Source: Phycisphaerae bacterium (lineage in GTDB: Bacteria; Planctomycetota; Phycisphaerae; UBA1845; PWPN01). Taken from it: a stretch of DNA of 54,933 nucleotides. Below the pieces are notes generated by a model, which saw only the letters and a program-made list of their open reading frames with translations, searched no databases and was not told the DNA's origin. The translations under genes and the position numbers were made by a program. Below, piece by piece: positions 27,920 through 36,201 of this stretch. The DNA lies in assembly GCA_012729395.1 (NCBI GenBank), contig JAAYDF010000194.1, forward strand, positions 1 through 54,933. The letters are read 5' to 3'. Positions within the stretch are counted from its first letter, which is position 1; the number at the start of each line of letters is the position of its first letter.

Positions 27920-28333
27920 TCACAGATGGCGATCGCCCGCGGCCTCGGGCTGATAGAGCATCTCTTCCACCTTCAGACGCAGCTTGGTCTTCGAGCTCGT
28001 CCACTGGATCTCGTCACCGACTTGGTAACCCAGTATGGCCGTCCCGACCGGCTCCAACACGGAGACCTTGCCGACGGCGGGGTCGGCGTGCTCCGGGAAC
28101 ACGAGGGTGATGATCCGCTCCTCCCCGTTCTCCAGGTTGCGAACACGCACCTTCGAGTTCATCGTTACGACATCAGGCGGAACAGCCTCGGAACTTACCA
28201 GGCGTGCGTTGTCGAGTTCGCTCTGAAGGGCTTCCAGTGCCTCGGGGTCCGGCGCCTGGGCGACGAGGGCAATCAGCAGGTAGTCGAGCCGATCCATGTC
28301 GTTCTTGGTCATGTAGAGTTGACGCTTGGCCAT
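27920..28333 (-). CDS. rnk: Rnk-like nucleoside diphosphate kinase regulator (GreA/GreB C-terminal fold)
   Basis: The 137-residue protein starts MAKRQLYMTKNDMDRLDYLL, a short N-terminal coiled coil. The GreA/GreB-type C-terminal domain follows: VTMNSKVRVRNLENGEERIITLVFPEHAD, VSVLEPVGTAILGYQVGDEIQW. Length matches E. coli Rnk (136), which binds RNA polymerase without the long coiled coil of Gre factors. The start has GAGGAG 6 bases upstream. It ends a likely operon with the coiled-coil protein and larC. Confidence 0.85.
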   Translation of the reverse strand: MAKRQLYMTKNDMDRLDYLLIALVAQAPDPEALEALQSELDNARLVSSEAVPPDVVTMNSKVRVRNLENGEERIITLVFPEHADPAVGKVSVLEPVGTAILGYQVGDEIQWTSSKTKLRLKVEEMLYQPEAAGDRHL

Positions 28334-28432
28334 GGAACACTCCTCGGTATCACGCGTGTATCGACGGCAGGGCCGGTCGATCGGATCAGCCGGCCACAAC
28401 GGCCAACGCCGGACCCGTCAGGGACCCCATTA

Positions 28433-29005
28433 TCATGCCGAATTGCCCGCTTGGTGCAAGCCCGACCCGCGGGCCGGTGGGGTGAGCGGGGAGGGCTTCT
28501 TCCGCAGGTTCAGAATCAGCTCCACTTCTCCTACCGTCTTGCCGAGATCCTTGGCGATCTCGACGGGTGTGAACCCGGCGTCGGTCAGTTCATAGACCAC
28601 ACCGTGGCGGATGTCCGTTTCAGCGGGTTCGTGCGGCGAGCCGTTGGTCTGCTGAGGTGCCTGCCGGCCAAGACGATTCAACGCCGCGATTCGCCGATCG
28701 GCGTCTCGGATGGCCGCCTCAAGCTTGGCAAAACGCGTGTCGATCTGAGCGCTGATCTTGCGAGACAGCTCCTGCAACTCAACCAGCAGCGATTCGAGGT
28801 CGTTACGCAGCTGCCTCTCCGGTGTCTGACGCGAATCGCTGGCTGGGGAGCGGAAGGGCGTGCTGCGAGGCAGCTCCTGCGCCCGTAGCCTTTGTCTGCG
28901 GCGCAGCGAGGACATCAACAGGATGATCGCCACCACGATGACCGCCAGCGGCACCAGGTTGTCGGTGGCAACCAAAGCTTCAGACAAGGGCAGTTGACCG
29001 GGCAT
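28433..29005 (-). CDS. Membrane-anchored coiled-coil protein of unknown function
   Basis: The 190-residue protein has one N-terminal transmembrane helix (NLVPLAVIVVAIILLMSSL, residues ~16-34) and a basic stretch. A coiled coil follows near residues 63-112 (LRNDLESLLVELQELSRKIS ...). A C-terminal helical motif reads YELTDAGFTPVEIAKDLGKT then VGEVELILNLRKK, which resembles a helix-turn-helix of DUF6115/DUF2802-like proteins. It begins 9 bp after the larC stop, so cotranscription is likely. I do not recognise the function. Confidence 0.72.
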   Translation of the reverse strand: MPGQLPLSEALVATDNLVPLAVIVVAIILLMSSLRRRQRLRAQELPRSTPFRSPASDSRQTPERQLRNDLESLLVELQELSRKISAQIDTRFAKLEAAIRDADRRIAALNRLGRQAPQQTNGSPHEPAETDIRHGVVYELTDAGFTPVEIAKDLGKTVGEVELILNLRKKPSPLTPPARGSGLHQAGNSA

Positions 29006-29014
29006 ACCAGGGCC

Positions 29015-30205
29015 TCATTTTTCGGAAAGCCGCAACCATGCTTGGCGAGCCGCGTCGATGACGTCGATCACCGGCCGATCCGCGAGTCGGGCCACCGCCC
29101 GGCAATCCTCGAACTCAGGCGTCACCCGCATCACCTGCCCGCCGCGCCGGCCCACCTTGACCCGCACCTCGCCAAACGGCGTTGATACCCTCTCCAGCGT
29201 GCGGCTCAACGTTCGCCGGCCAGCCAGGTGACTGCGAACCCCGAACGTCGTCGTCTGGGCGAAGAGAATCTCCTCGACCGCGCCGCGCAAAGCCGGCGGG
29301 GCCAGCACGGTGATCAGCGTACCCGGGCGGCCTTTCTTCATATAGATCGGCGTGGTGAACACATCTCGTGCACCCGTATCCAGCAGGAGTTGGCAGACCT
29401 CGGCCACAATCTGCCCGGTGGCGTCGTCCAGGTTGGCCTCCATGACCAATACCTCGTCGCATTCGCCCTCACCAGGTGCCGAGGCCGTCTCGCCGATCAG
29501 CAGCCGCAAGACATTGGGGCGATTGGCCCCGTCCCGCCGACCGGCGCCGATGCCGATCTGCCGCACGGTCATGGCCGGCAAACCGCCGTAGCCCGTGGCC
29601 AGAGTCGTCAGAATCGCCGCCCCGGTCGGCGTGGTCAACTCGCCCACCTCGTCGCAGGTCGCCAGGGGCACGCCCTTGAGCAGTTCCGCCGTCGCCGGGG
29701 CCGGTACCGGCATCAGCCCGTGCTCGCACTTCACCGTCCCGCTGCCCGTCGGGATCGGCGAAACGTACACCTCACGCACACCCAAACGCTCCAGCGCCAG
29801 GCACGCCCCCACGATATCCACGATGGCGTCGATGGCCCCCACCTCGTGGAAATGGACTTTCTCGACGGTCGTGCCGTGGACTCGGGCCTCCGCCTCGGCC
29901 AGCCGGGTGAAGATGGCCGTTGCCTGGTGCCGGACCCCCTCGGGCAGCCGGGCGGCACTGAGGATTTCCAGAATGTGCCGCAGGTGGCGGTGTGGCCGGG
30001 GGGCGTCCGGTTCAACCCTTACTTCAAACTGAGTCGCCGCGAAGCCCTGCTTGCGGACCGCCTGGGCCTCGACCTGGTAGCCCTCCACGCCCAGCAAGGC
30101 GAGATCCTCGCGCAGGCGGTCGATCTCCAGGCCGGCGTCCAGGCACGCCGCCAGGATCATGTCGCCGCTGGCCCCGCTGAAACAATCGAAGTAAGCGATC
30201 CGCAT
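29015..30205 (-). CDS. larC: Nickel pincer cofactor biosynthesis protein LarC
   Basis: The 396-residue protein starts MRIAYFDCFSGASGDMILAA, the LarC (DUF111) signature. It continues with VHFHEVGAIDAIVDIVGACLAL and PVPAPATAELLKG. The C-terminal half includes ETNLDD-type VMEANLDDATGQIVAEV, KKGRPGTLITVLAPP and the last segment EFEDCRAVARLADRPVIDVI. LarC inserts nickel into the pincer cofactor of lactate racemase-like enzymes using CTP. LarA, LarB and LarE are not in the window, so it would act with distant partners. An inverted repeat lies 60-130 bp upstream. Confidence 0.93.
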   Translation of the reverse strand: MRIAYFDCFSGASGDMILAACLDAGLEIDRLREDLALLGVEGYQVEAQAVRKQGFAATQFEVRVEPDAPRPHRHLRHILEILSAARLPEGVRHQATAIFTRLAEAEARVHGTTVEKVHFHEVGAIDAIVDIVGACLALERLGVREVYVSPIPTGSGTVKCEHGLMPVPAPATAELLKGVPLATCDEVGELTTPTGAAILTTLATGYGGLPAMTVRQIGIGAGRRDGANRPNVLRLLIGETASAPGEGECDEVLVMEANLDDATGQIVAEVCQLLLDTGARDVFTTPIYMKKGRPGTLITVLAPPALRGAVEEILFAQTTTFGVRSHLAGRRTLSRTLERVSTPFGEVRVKVGRRGGQVMRVTPEFEDCRAVARLADRPVIDVIDAARQAWLRLSEK

Positions 30206-30265
30206 GGGTCCCTCTGCCTTCCCGGTGCCCGTCGATAGCCGCGATCCCTCAGAGCCGTGCCCGAT

Positions 30266-30333
30266 CAGAGCCGCGCCCGTAAGGAAGCGGTTCTTCGGCG
30301 AGCAAGAACCGCTTCCTTACGGTCGCGGCTCTG
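30266..30333. repeat. Inverted repeat with 30-bp arms upstream of larC
   Basis: The left arm 30266-30295 (CAGAGCCGCGCCCGTAAGG...) and the right arm 30304-30333 are inverted copies with one mismatch in 30 and an 8-base loop. Partial degraded copies of the same unit flank it: CAGAGCCGTGCCCGAT before and CTTACGATCGCGGCCCTG after. This looks like a REP-type dispersed hairpin repeat. Its position 60-130 bp upstream of larC could also affect transcription. Confidence 0.85.
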
Positions 30334-30435
30334 CTTACGATCGCGGCCCTGCTCGGGCATGGGCGAGTCTAGGTCCGGCAGTGGGGCTTTGCAACGGCTT
30401 GAGCGGGGAACCCACCCGGCGGCGCGATACCAGCG

Positions 30436-30539
30436 GCGAGCCGTCGGGTTTATCCTGGACGGAAATGGCGAGCCGCCGGGTTTGCTGTGGACGGAGATAG
30501 CGAGCCGCCGGGTTTATCCCGGCGCTTTGCGGGAGAACG
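30436..30539. repeat. Upstream 32-bp tandem repeat block (GAGCCGCCGGGTTTATCCC type)
   Basis: Units start at 30436, 30468 and 30500, exactly 32 bp apart. Each begins GCGAGCCGYCGGGTTT, and the first two run on into a TGGACGGA-like sequence. The third unit continues as ATCCCGGCGCTTTGCGGGAG, making CCGCCGGGTTTATCCCGGCG palindromic. The same block recurs after the next gene at 31605-31676. Confidence 0.85.
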
Positions 30540-30657
30540 TCGGGGACGCAGTCCGACGTTCCTTCCGTGACCGGCTGCGACGCGGTCCGGCGGTGGCCGC
30601 GATAGAGCCATGATGTGTTGTCAATGGCTGTCCTGTGCTCTGGCAATGAGGTGATGC

Positions 30658-31605
30658 ATGACCGTGGCAAGAGGTCTCCTGTTGGTGGGTTTGCATATGA
30701 CGCTACACCCGGCGGTCGGGATGGCGGAGACCACCTCCACGCGGCCGGCGGGGACGGTCGAGCTGATCCAGGACGCCAACTTTCGGCGAGGGTTCGAGGT
30801 CTACGATCCCAAGCCCGGCAAGCACGTCGTTCGCGGGCTGATGCGGATCGACCCTGATGCGGATGAGCCGATCTGGGGCCTGGCCCAATGGTCGAGCCGC
30901 TATACCTTGGCCGGCGTGCCCGCCGAGCGGCTCGCCTCCGGCGCGGTGCGTTTCGCCGACCAGGCCAAAGCGGTCACCTTCACACCCGCGGGCGATGGGC
31001 TGATCTTTACGCTCAACGGCCGACGCGAGTATGGCGAGCGTTTTCGTCGGGCCGACGAGCCCTGGGCCCACCTGCTGGCCGAGCAGCGCTTCGCGGACCA
31101 TCCCCGCGTCGTCGATCTGGAGCGGCTTCGTTTTCGCATTGAGTGTCGATTGCGTTCGGTCAAGGACTACGCCCCGCCGGACGCGGACCTCCCCGGCCAG
31201 GCGGCACAGTTCCTCGCCTACGTCACCGTGCAGAACCTCAACCGCCAGAGCCCCGGCTACGGCGACTACCTCTGGTTCGGTGTCCAGATGTACGACAGCC
31301 GCTACCGCGAGCCCAAGGCCCACGCCGCGGCGGATACCGGTACTGGCAAGTTCATCTACAACCCGCCCGGGTCGGCCTACACGCCAGCCAGCACGCACGA
31401 CGGCGAATGGATCACCATCGATCGCGACCTGTTGCCGCTTATCCATGAAGGCCTCAAGACCGCCTGGGATCAGGATCACCTGAAGCAGTCGCGGGATCTG
31501 AATGACTTCCGCCTGGGCGGCTTCAACATCGGCTGGGAATTGCCCGGCACACTCGATGTCGAGATAGAGTTCCGCAAGCTCAGCCTCGAAGCCGTCTCCA
31601 AGTAG
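30658..31605 (+). CDS. Secreted protein of unknown function, bracketed by repeats
   Basis: The 315-residue protein has a short signal peptide (ARGLLLVGLHMTLHPAVGMAE). A mainly beta-rich mature part follows, with GDYLWFGVQMYDSRYREPK, FIYNPPGSAYTP and a C-terminal GGFNIGWELPGTLDVEIEFR that suggests a jelly-roll or carbohydrate-binding fold. No family is recognised. GAGGTG lies 6 bases before ATG 30658. Both flanks carry the same 32-bp tandem repeat block in the same orientation, and the stop codon overlaps the downstream block. Confidence 0.75.
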   Translation: MTVARGLLLVGLHMTLHPAVGMAETTSTRPAGTVELIQDANFRRGFEVYDPKPGKHVVRGLMRIDPDADEPIWGLAQWSSRYTLAGVPAERLASGAVRFADQAKAVTFTPAGDGLIFTLNGRREYGERFRRADEPWAHLLAEQRFADHPRVVDLERLRFRIECRLRSVKDYAPPDADLPGQAAQFLAYVTVQNLNRQSPGYGDYLWFGVQMYDSRYREPKAHAAADTGTGKFIYNPPGSAYTPASTHDGEWITIDRDLLPLIHEGLKTAWDQDHLKQSRDLNDFRLGGFNIGWELPGTLDVEIEFRKLSLEAVSK

Positions 31606-31676
31606 CGAGCCGCCGGGTTTATTGTGGACCGAGATGGCGAGCCGCCGGGTTTATCCCGGCGTTTTGGGGGAGAAGG
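31605..31676. repeat. Downstream 32-bp tandem repeat block
   Basis: Units start at 31605 and 31637, 32 bp apart, with the same GCGAGCCGCCGGGTTTA core as the block at 30436. The second unit continues ATCCCGGCGTTTTGGGGGAG, matching the third upstream unit closely, and similarity persists to about 31705. An inverted degenerate copy (GGATAAACCCCGCCGCTCGC) lies near 31783-31802. Confidence 0.82.
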
Positions 31677-31821
31677 GCGGGGACACACTGCGATGTTCCT
31701 GCGGGAAAGGCGGGGACGACATCCGGCACTCTTCGCGAGGAACGTGGGGTTGGGCCGGGGCGCTTCCCGCGCACAAGGCGGGGATAAACCCCGCCGCTCG
31801 CTTGGGCGCCCCATCGCTCAC

Positions 31822-32089
31822 CTATCGCGTCGAGCCTATTTCAATCACCACGGGGCTGCGCGGCGGGAGGGGGAACCGCAGTTCGAGACGGCCATCGTGC
31901 CATTGGGCCTGAGCGTTGCTGATGGCCGGCAACGGCTGCTGGGCCGAGAGGCGCAGCTCGGCGGGGTCGATGAGCAGTTGGCGCTCCGCGGGCTGCTCGC
32001 TCAGGTTGAACGCCACCAGCACGCCGCCCGGCTCGTTCGGCAGTACGTGCAGATGATTCAATTCATCCACGCCGACCAGTTGGCCGCGG
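31822..32089 (-). pseudogene. Severed 3' end of a glycoside-hydrolase-like gene
   Basis: This segment aligns without gaps to 36202-36469, exactly 4,380 bp away, with 18 mismatches by my count in 268 bases. It encodes the last ~88 residues of the complete gene (RGQLVGVDELNHLHVLPNEP ... RSPVVIEIGSTR*). Similarity stops abruptly at 32089/32090. Upstream of that point the frame meets a stop near 32147 within unrelated sequence. The differences are spread like those between diverged paralogues (AISNAQAQWHDG against TISNAQAQWRDG), so the intact gene may once have had a tandem partner that was truncated. The 147 bp from 32090 to 32236 contains no recognisable gene. Confidence 0.85.
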
Positions 32090-32236
32090 CTGCTCGCGAG
32101 GCATCCTCGTCTCGTCGGCCCGGCAGCCTTCTTGTGCGATCAGCCCCGAACTGCTCGACCACCGCCTGGATGAGCTGAGAAGGTCACTATTGACTCAACG
32201 CGCTCTGACCTTAGTCTGCCCCTGATCCCGCCCCTG

Positions 32237-34825
32237 CTATTCGAGCGATTCCTTAAGCGTCTGGATCTCACGCCGGACCAACGCCGGTAGCGACGATGCT
32301 GATACCTCGTACTCCCTCAGCCAAGCCTTGCACTCCTCCACCGCCATGTCTTCGTTCGCTATCACCTCGAAGAGGGCGATCGCGCTCGTGCGTGACAGAC
32401 CCATTCCCATCAGCGACAGGGGCGTCTTTGCAGAAACGCCGAACTCGAGAAGTACACTCACATCGGGCAATTGGGCGGCAAGATCCTCACGGCCGATCGC
32501 GGTCAAATGTTGGCGCAGCACGTCCGCATAGCAGCTCAAATACTTCGGGGCATGGAACCGAGCGATCTGCTCAACATCTGCCATCGTTTTTCGAATCTCA
32601 GCCGGAAGATTAATCCGCATTCCCCTTCTCTGGCGATTTGCCAACCGCCCCTCGATGATCCGCTTCAGGGAATCCCCACGCATCCACCTCACAACAATTA
32701 TCGCTAGCGCGATCTGCCTGGTGCTATCACCAAACTCCGGTACAAAATGCTGATTAAGTGTGGCGAACAGGCTGGCGTATCGGTTCACTGCATCGTCACT
32801 TCCGGGTTCAACCAGTAATAACTCGTCCGGATCGCCCTCATAGTTCGTGAAGTGGTTTAGCAGCGTGTTCATCGCAATCGGACTGATTCCTGGATTCTTG
32901 AACACAACCGAGTCTTCAACCTGCAAACCTTCACATATCGGGTCAATCGCCTGCTCCAACTCCAGCCGCAATGCGGAATCGAGACGACTTGTCCAAGGAG
33001 CATCCGCCAGCGTACCGTACTTCAGCCGGCTGCTCACAAGGTATGACACGACAGACTCCCACTCCGGGTGTTCGCTCAGGGATGCCATGGGAGCGCCACC
33101 CCTCAGAAACTCCACAAAGTCGCTCGGCTGTCGCAGCACCTCGTCAGTCGATCGTTTGATTTCAAATCTAGTGCGGCTGCTTGGGGCCGTGCCGCTCCAA
33201 ACCCCCTCCTTCGTCGCGTCGACACATACGACGTTACCGTCGAACTCCTTGCCCCAACGCCCAGCGCGTCCAGCAAGATTCCAGAAGTCCTCAGCCTTCA
33301 TTGGGTTCCCGTTGCCCTTCTTCGGGCCGCGGACGAAGATGTTCTTACAGGGCAGATTCACGCCCTCGATTAGCGTAGAAGTGCAGCAGAGGTACTTGAT
33401 GTTCCCCTGCCGAAAGAGTCGCTCGATCTCATCACGTACCAAGAGAGGGAGATTGCCATAGTGGAACCCCACCCCTCTCTTGAGCACATGTGCCAACGCG
33501 TAATCATCGTGGATCGACGCCTTGACAAGCTCGATCAGTTCATCGAGCGCCAGCCTCTCTGGCGTGTGGGATGCGGGCTCGGTCAACAGGTCGTAGAGTT
33601 GCTCGGCAGCCTTCTCTGCCGCAGCCGCTCCATTGACGTACACCATCGCTCCACCTTCATTTCCGCACATCGCATGAGCAACAAACGGTAGCCGCTTGCT
33701 CTCGGGTGTTGGAGTGTGCTGGAGCGCAATCGTGCCAATTCTGCGTTGCGCTTCCTCTCGGCATAGGTCAACGTGCCATTCTTTCGGTCGGCCGGGTTGC
33801 TGGGACAGCCAGAGAAGGTTCTGATTAACCGTCACTGCGTCCGTGTCGAGCGGAAATCGCGACACGCCATCAGGTGCATCCTCAAGTAGCAAGCCGGGAT
33901 TCCGCGTCATGGGACTGGACAGCAGAACTTGGCATTCATGATTCCCTTCGACGACGCGCTCAATCGCCTGCTGGAGCAAGACGCCTCGCGTTCCATCTCC
34001 GATCTTCTGGGCCTCATCAACGATTAAGAGGTCAACCACTGGAACGGCGCTTAAGGACGCCAGGAAAATGTGAAGTCTCTCCTGCGTGAACACAAACACG
34101 TTCCTCTCGCCGAACACATACGCGTCGCTGACGGGGAGCGTTGACACATGGACAGGATCGACACCGCTGGTCGCGACGCACTTGCGAATGTCTCGCTCTA
34201 CCTGGTGAATCAATGCACGGGTCGGAACAAGATACACCACGACAGCATCAGTGTCGGCCGAAAGAATATCGACAAGATACTGCTCGATAATGTACGACTT
34301 GCCGGCACTTGTCGGAGCGGAAGCACTAACCCACTGGAACTTGCTCGCTGCGGTCCAAAAGGCTCTCTGAAACGCATTGGTGTGAATCGTTTGTTCGCCT
34401 GCCAGGGTGACCATTTGCATCATCTCTCTGCGGTGCCAATCGAGCATCGCCATTGTCGGCAATCGTGAAGCAATCCCCGCTTGTACCAGTTGCCTTGACT
34501 CTGCCAACGCGATGGCGGGGCGGTTTGCTAGCTGATCAAGGATGATCGCTGCCGAATCGCGCTGCAACGGATTCGCCTCACGATCTGTGATGCATGCTTG
34601 GGCAATCCGCAGCGCCGCGTCCAGCATCGCCTCACTGCTTGAATGCGCAAGCACGCTTGCGCAGAAGAGCATGTAGTGCCAATCGACCCCCGGTAGCTTC
34701 GCGATTGAGTCGTCCGGTACGAGTGCTTCAAATTGCTGCGCAACAGAGCGCAACACTAGGTCGCCGAATCGTTGCCGGAATCCAGCGTTCTCGATCAGAA
34801 ACCGTTGGACATTATGTAGCGGCAT
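32237..34825 (-). CDS. hamB: Hachiman system helicase HamB
   Basis: The 862-residue SF2, Ski2-like helicase has motif I SAPTSAGKS near residues 169-177 and motif II VDEAQK near 269-274. Motif III is SSPMT near 304, motif V CTSTLIEGVNLP near 481-492, and motif VI NLAGRAGRWG near 516-525. The N-terminal ~150 residues and the C-terminal ~300 are helical and family-specific. In Hachiman, HamB senses damaged or foreign DNA and releases the HamA nuclease. The start MPLHNVQRFL at 34825 overlaps the hamA end by 14 bp, so translation is coupled; the longer open frame to 34954 lies inside hamA. By eye the region is less GC-rich than its neighbours, consistent with transfer. Assignment rests on the hamA partner plus the helicase. 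Confidence 0.9.
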   Translation of the reverse strand: MPLHNVQRFLIENAGFRQRFGDLVLRSVAQQFEALVPDDSIAKLPGVDWHYMLFCASVLAHSSSEAMLDAALRIAQACITDREANPLQRDSAAIILDQLANRPAIALAESRQLVQAGIASRLPTMAMLDWHRREMMQMVTLAGEQTIHTNAFQRAFWTAASKFQWVSASAPTSAGKSYIIEQYLVDILSADTDAVVVYLVPTRALIHQVERDIRKCVATSGVDPVHVSTLPVSDAYVFGERNVFVFTQERLHIFLASLSAVPVVDLLIVDEAQKIGDGTRGVLLQQAIERVVEGNHECQVLLSSPMTRNPGLLLEDAPDGVSRFPLDTDAVTVNQNLLWLSQQPGRPKEWHVDLCREEAQRRIGTIALQHTPTPESKRLPFVAHAMCGNEGGAMVYVNGAAAAEKAAEQLYDLLTEPASHTPERLALDELIELVKASIHDDYALAHVLKRGVGFHYGNLPLLVRDEIERLFRQGNIKYLCCTSTLIEGVNLPCKNIFVRGPKKGNGNPMKAEDFWNLAGRAGRWGKEFDGNVVCVDATKEGVWSGTAPSSRTRFEIKRSTDEVLRQPSDFVEFLRGGAPMASLSEHPEWESVVSYLVSSRLKYGTLADAPWTSRLDSALRLELEQAIDPICEGLQVEDSVVFKNPGISPIAMNTLLNHFTNYEGDPDELLLVEPGSDDAVNRYASLFATLNQHFVPEFGDSTRQIALAIIVVRWMRGDSLKRIIEGRLANRQRRGMRINLPAEIRKTMADVEQIARFHAPKYLSCYADVLRQHLTAIGREDLAAQLPDVSVLLEFGVSAKTPLSLMGMGLSRTSAIALFEVIANEDMAVEECKAWLREYEVSASSLPALVRREIQTLKESLE

Positions 34826-35795
34826 TATTGGTGTGGCCGATTCCTTGAAGAAACAGGGCACGAAACTTCTCAACAGATGGCACGGGCACGCAGAAGCAGT
34901 GGATGACAAACGATGACAACGAAGCGTCGCGAATGCGCTCGGCAATCCTACCATTCCAGCTTTGGACTGCAGTAGCCATAGCAGAATTCAAATGGTCTTG
35001 GATCGCTGTATTTGGATCGCTTGGATAATGCTCGCAATCGAAGCCGACCAGTGCCAACCCTCGAAACTCCAGACTATTAAACTGGGGATTATCAGGGTCA
35101 AGATACCGCTTCAACGCCGCTTCGAGTTGTCCATTATTCAAATCGATATGCCGGCTGAGCAGGACCAAGTCTCGATTCTGTCGACTGGTCGATGTTGCGG
35201 GCTCAGTGAGAAACGGCGCAAGATCGTTGAAACAGCTTTCCACCGCACTAGAGAGGGTCGCATGGAATTTCGACTCCCCCCAGTAGAGGCAAAGCGCGCC
35301 AGTCGTAGCATCGACACCGGCATGGACGCCGTCGATTCCGTGATAGTGAACGCCACCAGATGTCTTCAATGACATCTTGCAGATGATTTGGGGAAGCCCA
35401 AGGATCATTTCGGTAAGCAGCCACAATAGCAGCTCCCCGCCTTCTCCCGTGGTACTCATCCCTGCAAACAGATGCTCGGCTTCGCGCAGCAGCTTGACTA
35501 AGTGGCGCGTTGACGGATTAGCACGGGCAGCCTCAATCTCGCTTCGCGGGATGGCGTAATCCAGCACATGAAGGCAGAGCCGCTCTATAAGTGCATCAAG
35601 CCGAGGTCGACCGTTGCCGTCCAGTCGGAGGTAGTGGCATCGACAAGTCGCGCGAGTACCCACAAGGGAGTAGTTATCGCTCTCGACGGACGCCAAGAGT
35701 GACGATACATCTGCGGGCGTTCCGCGCACAAGGTTCCTCAGTGCTCGCCCCAAATGCGACCCATTCAGGATGTGGTCGATCTCAGTCTGCGTCAT
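34812..35795 (-). CDS. hamA: Hachiman system effector HamA (DUF1837 nuclease)
   Basis: The 327-residue protein carries the DUF1837 core: GGELLLWLLTEMILGLPQII, KMSLKTSGGVHYHGIDGVHAG and LYWGESKFHATLSSAVESC. These fit a PD-(D/E)xK-type site with Glu121, Asp155 and Glu174-x-Lys176 (positions from the chosen start). In characterised Hachiman systems HamA degrades DNA after HamB loses its grip. ATG 35795 (MTQTEIDHIL) is chosen because AGG lies just upstream; an upstream open frame to 36089 is arginine/proline-rich and looks non-coding. It is the first gene of the pair. Confidence 0.92.
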   Translation of the reverse strand: MTQTEIDHILNGSHLGRALRNLVRGTPADVSSLLASVESDNYSLVGTRATCRCHYLRLDGNGRPRLDALIERLCLHVLDYAIPRSEIEAARANPSTRHLVKLLREAEHLFAGMSTTGEGGELLLWLLTEMILGLPQIICKMSLKTSGGVHYHGIDGVHAGVDATTGALCLYWGESKFHATLSSAVESCFNDLAPFLTEPATSTSRQNRDLVLLSRHIDLNNGQLEAALKRYLDPDNPQFNSLEFRGLALVGFDCEHYPSDPNTAIQDHLNSAMATAVQSWNGRIAERIRDASLSSFVIHCFCVPVPSVEKFRALFLQGIGHTNNAAT

Positions 35796-36201
35796 CGTGC
35801 CTGCTGTAGTGCCAATTCGAGGGCCCGTATCGCCATATTCGTGAGGATACTGCAACTGATAGGGAATGTGATTCGGCGAGGGGCGGCGGCGTGCCCCCGG
35901 GCCTGAGGTCGTCCGGCGACTCACGTCTGCCCTCCAGAGTGCCCGTTCCCACGGACGCCAAGACACTTCTGGCCCATTTCGCGGAGTCATCCCGGCGTGC
36001 CGGGAGCCCGTGGACCGTCCACGTGCCATGGGCGCAGTATACTTCCTGATCCGGGCCGTTGCAAGGCCGAAATGGAGAATGTTCCGCACGAGTGTACGGC
36101 TCGCAGGGCAGTTTCCTTTGACGCGCCGCTACGGGCTGGGCCCGCCCGTGAAGCGGGGGCGTACGCCGGCCGCTACGCGATGCCGTGAAGCGCTTCGGAC
36201 T
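35796..36201. other. Upstream region of the Hachiman pair, with nested palindromes
   Basis: This 406-bp segment is non-coding as far as I can see. TCCCGGC-GT-GCCGGGA at 35990-36005 and CGTGGAC-C-GTCCACG at 36009-36023 are adjacent perfect palindromes about 200 bp before hamA. They are possible operator or terminator hairpins for the pair. No strong -10/-35 pair was found. The palindromic patch at 36120-36190 is GC-rich (GGGCTGGGCCCGCCC, CGTACGCCGGCC). The hydrolase gene ends at 36202. Confidence 0.55.

Larger units (their letters stand above)
30206..30657. other. Repeat-rich intergenic region between larC and the secreted-protein gene
   Basis: This divergent 452-bp spacer holds no convincing gene. 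It contains the 30-bp-arm inverted repeat at 30266-30333, degraded partial copies on both sides (from 30249 and to about 30358), and the 32-bp tandem repeats at 30436-30539. GAGGTG just before ATG 30658 is a good ribosome-binding site. Confidence 0.7.

Noticed and set aside
30436-31676. Possible CRISPR array from 32-bp repeats
   Set aside because: Units are directly abutting with no variable spacers, and no cas genes are near.
32237-35795. New, undescribed defence system in the helicase plus partner pair
   Set aside because: The partner carries the DUF1837 core and the helicase is Ski2-like, matching the known Hachiman system.
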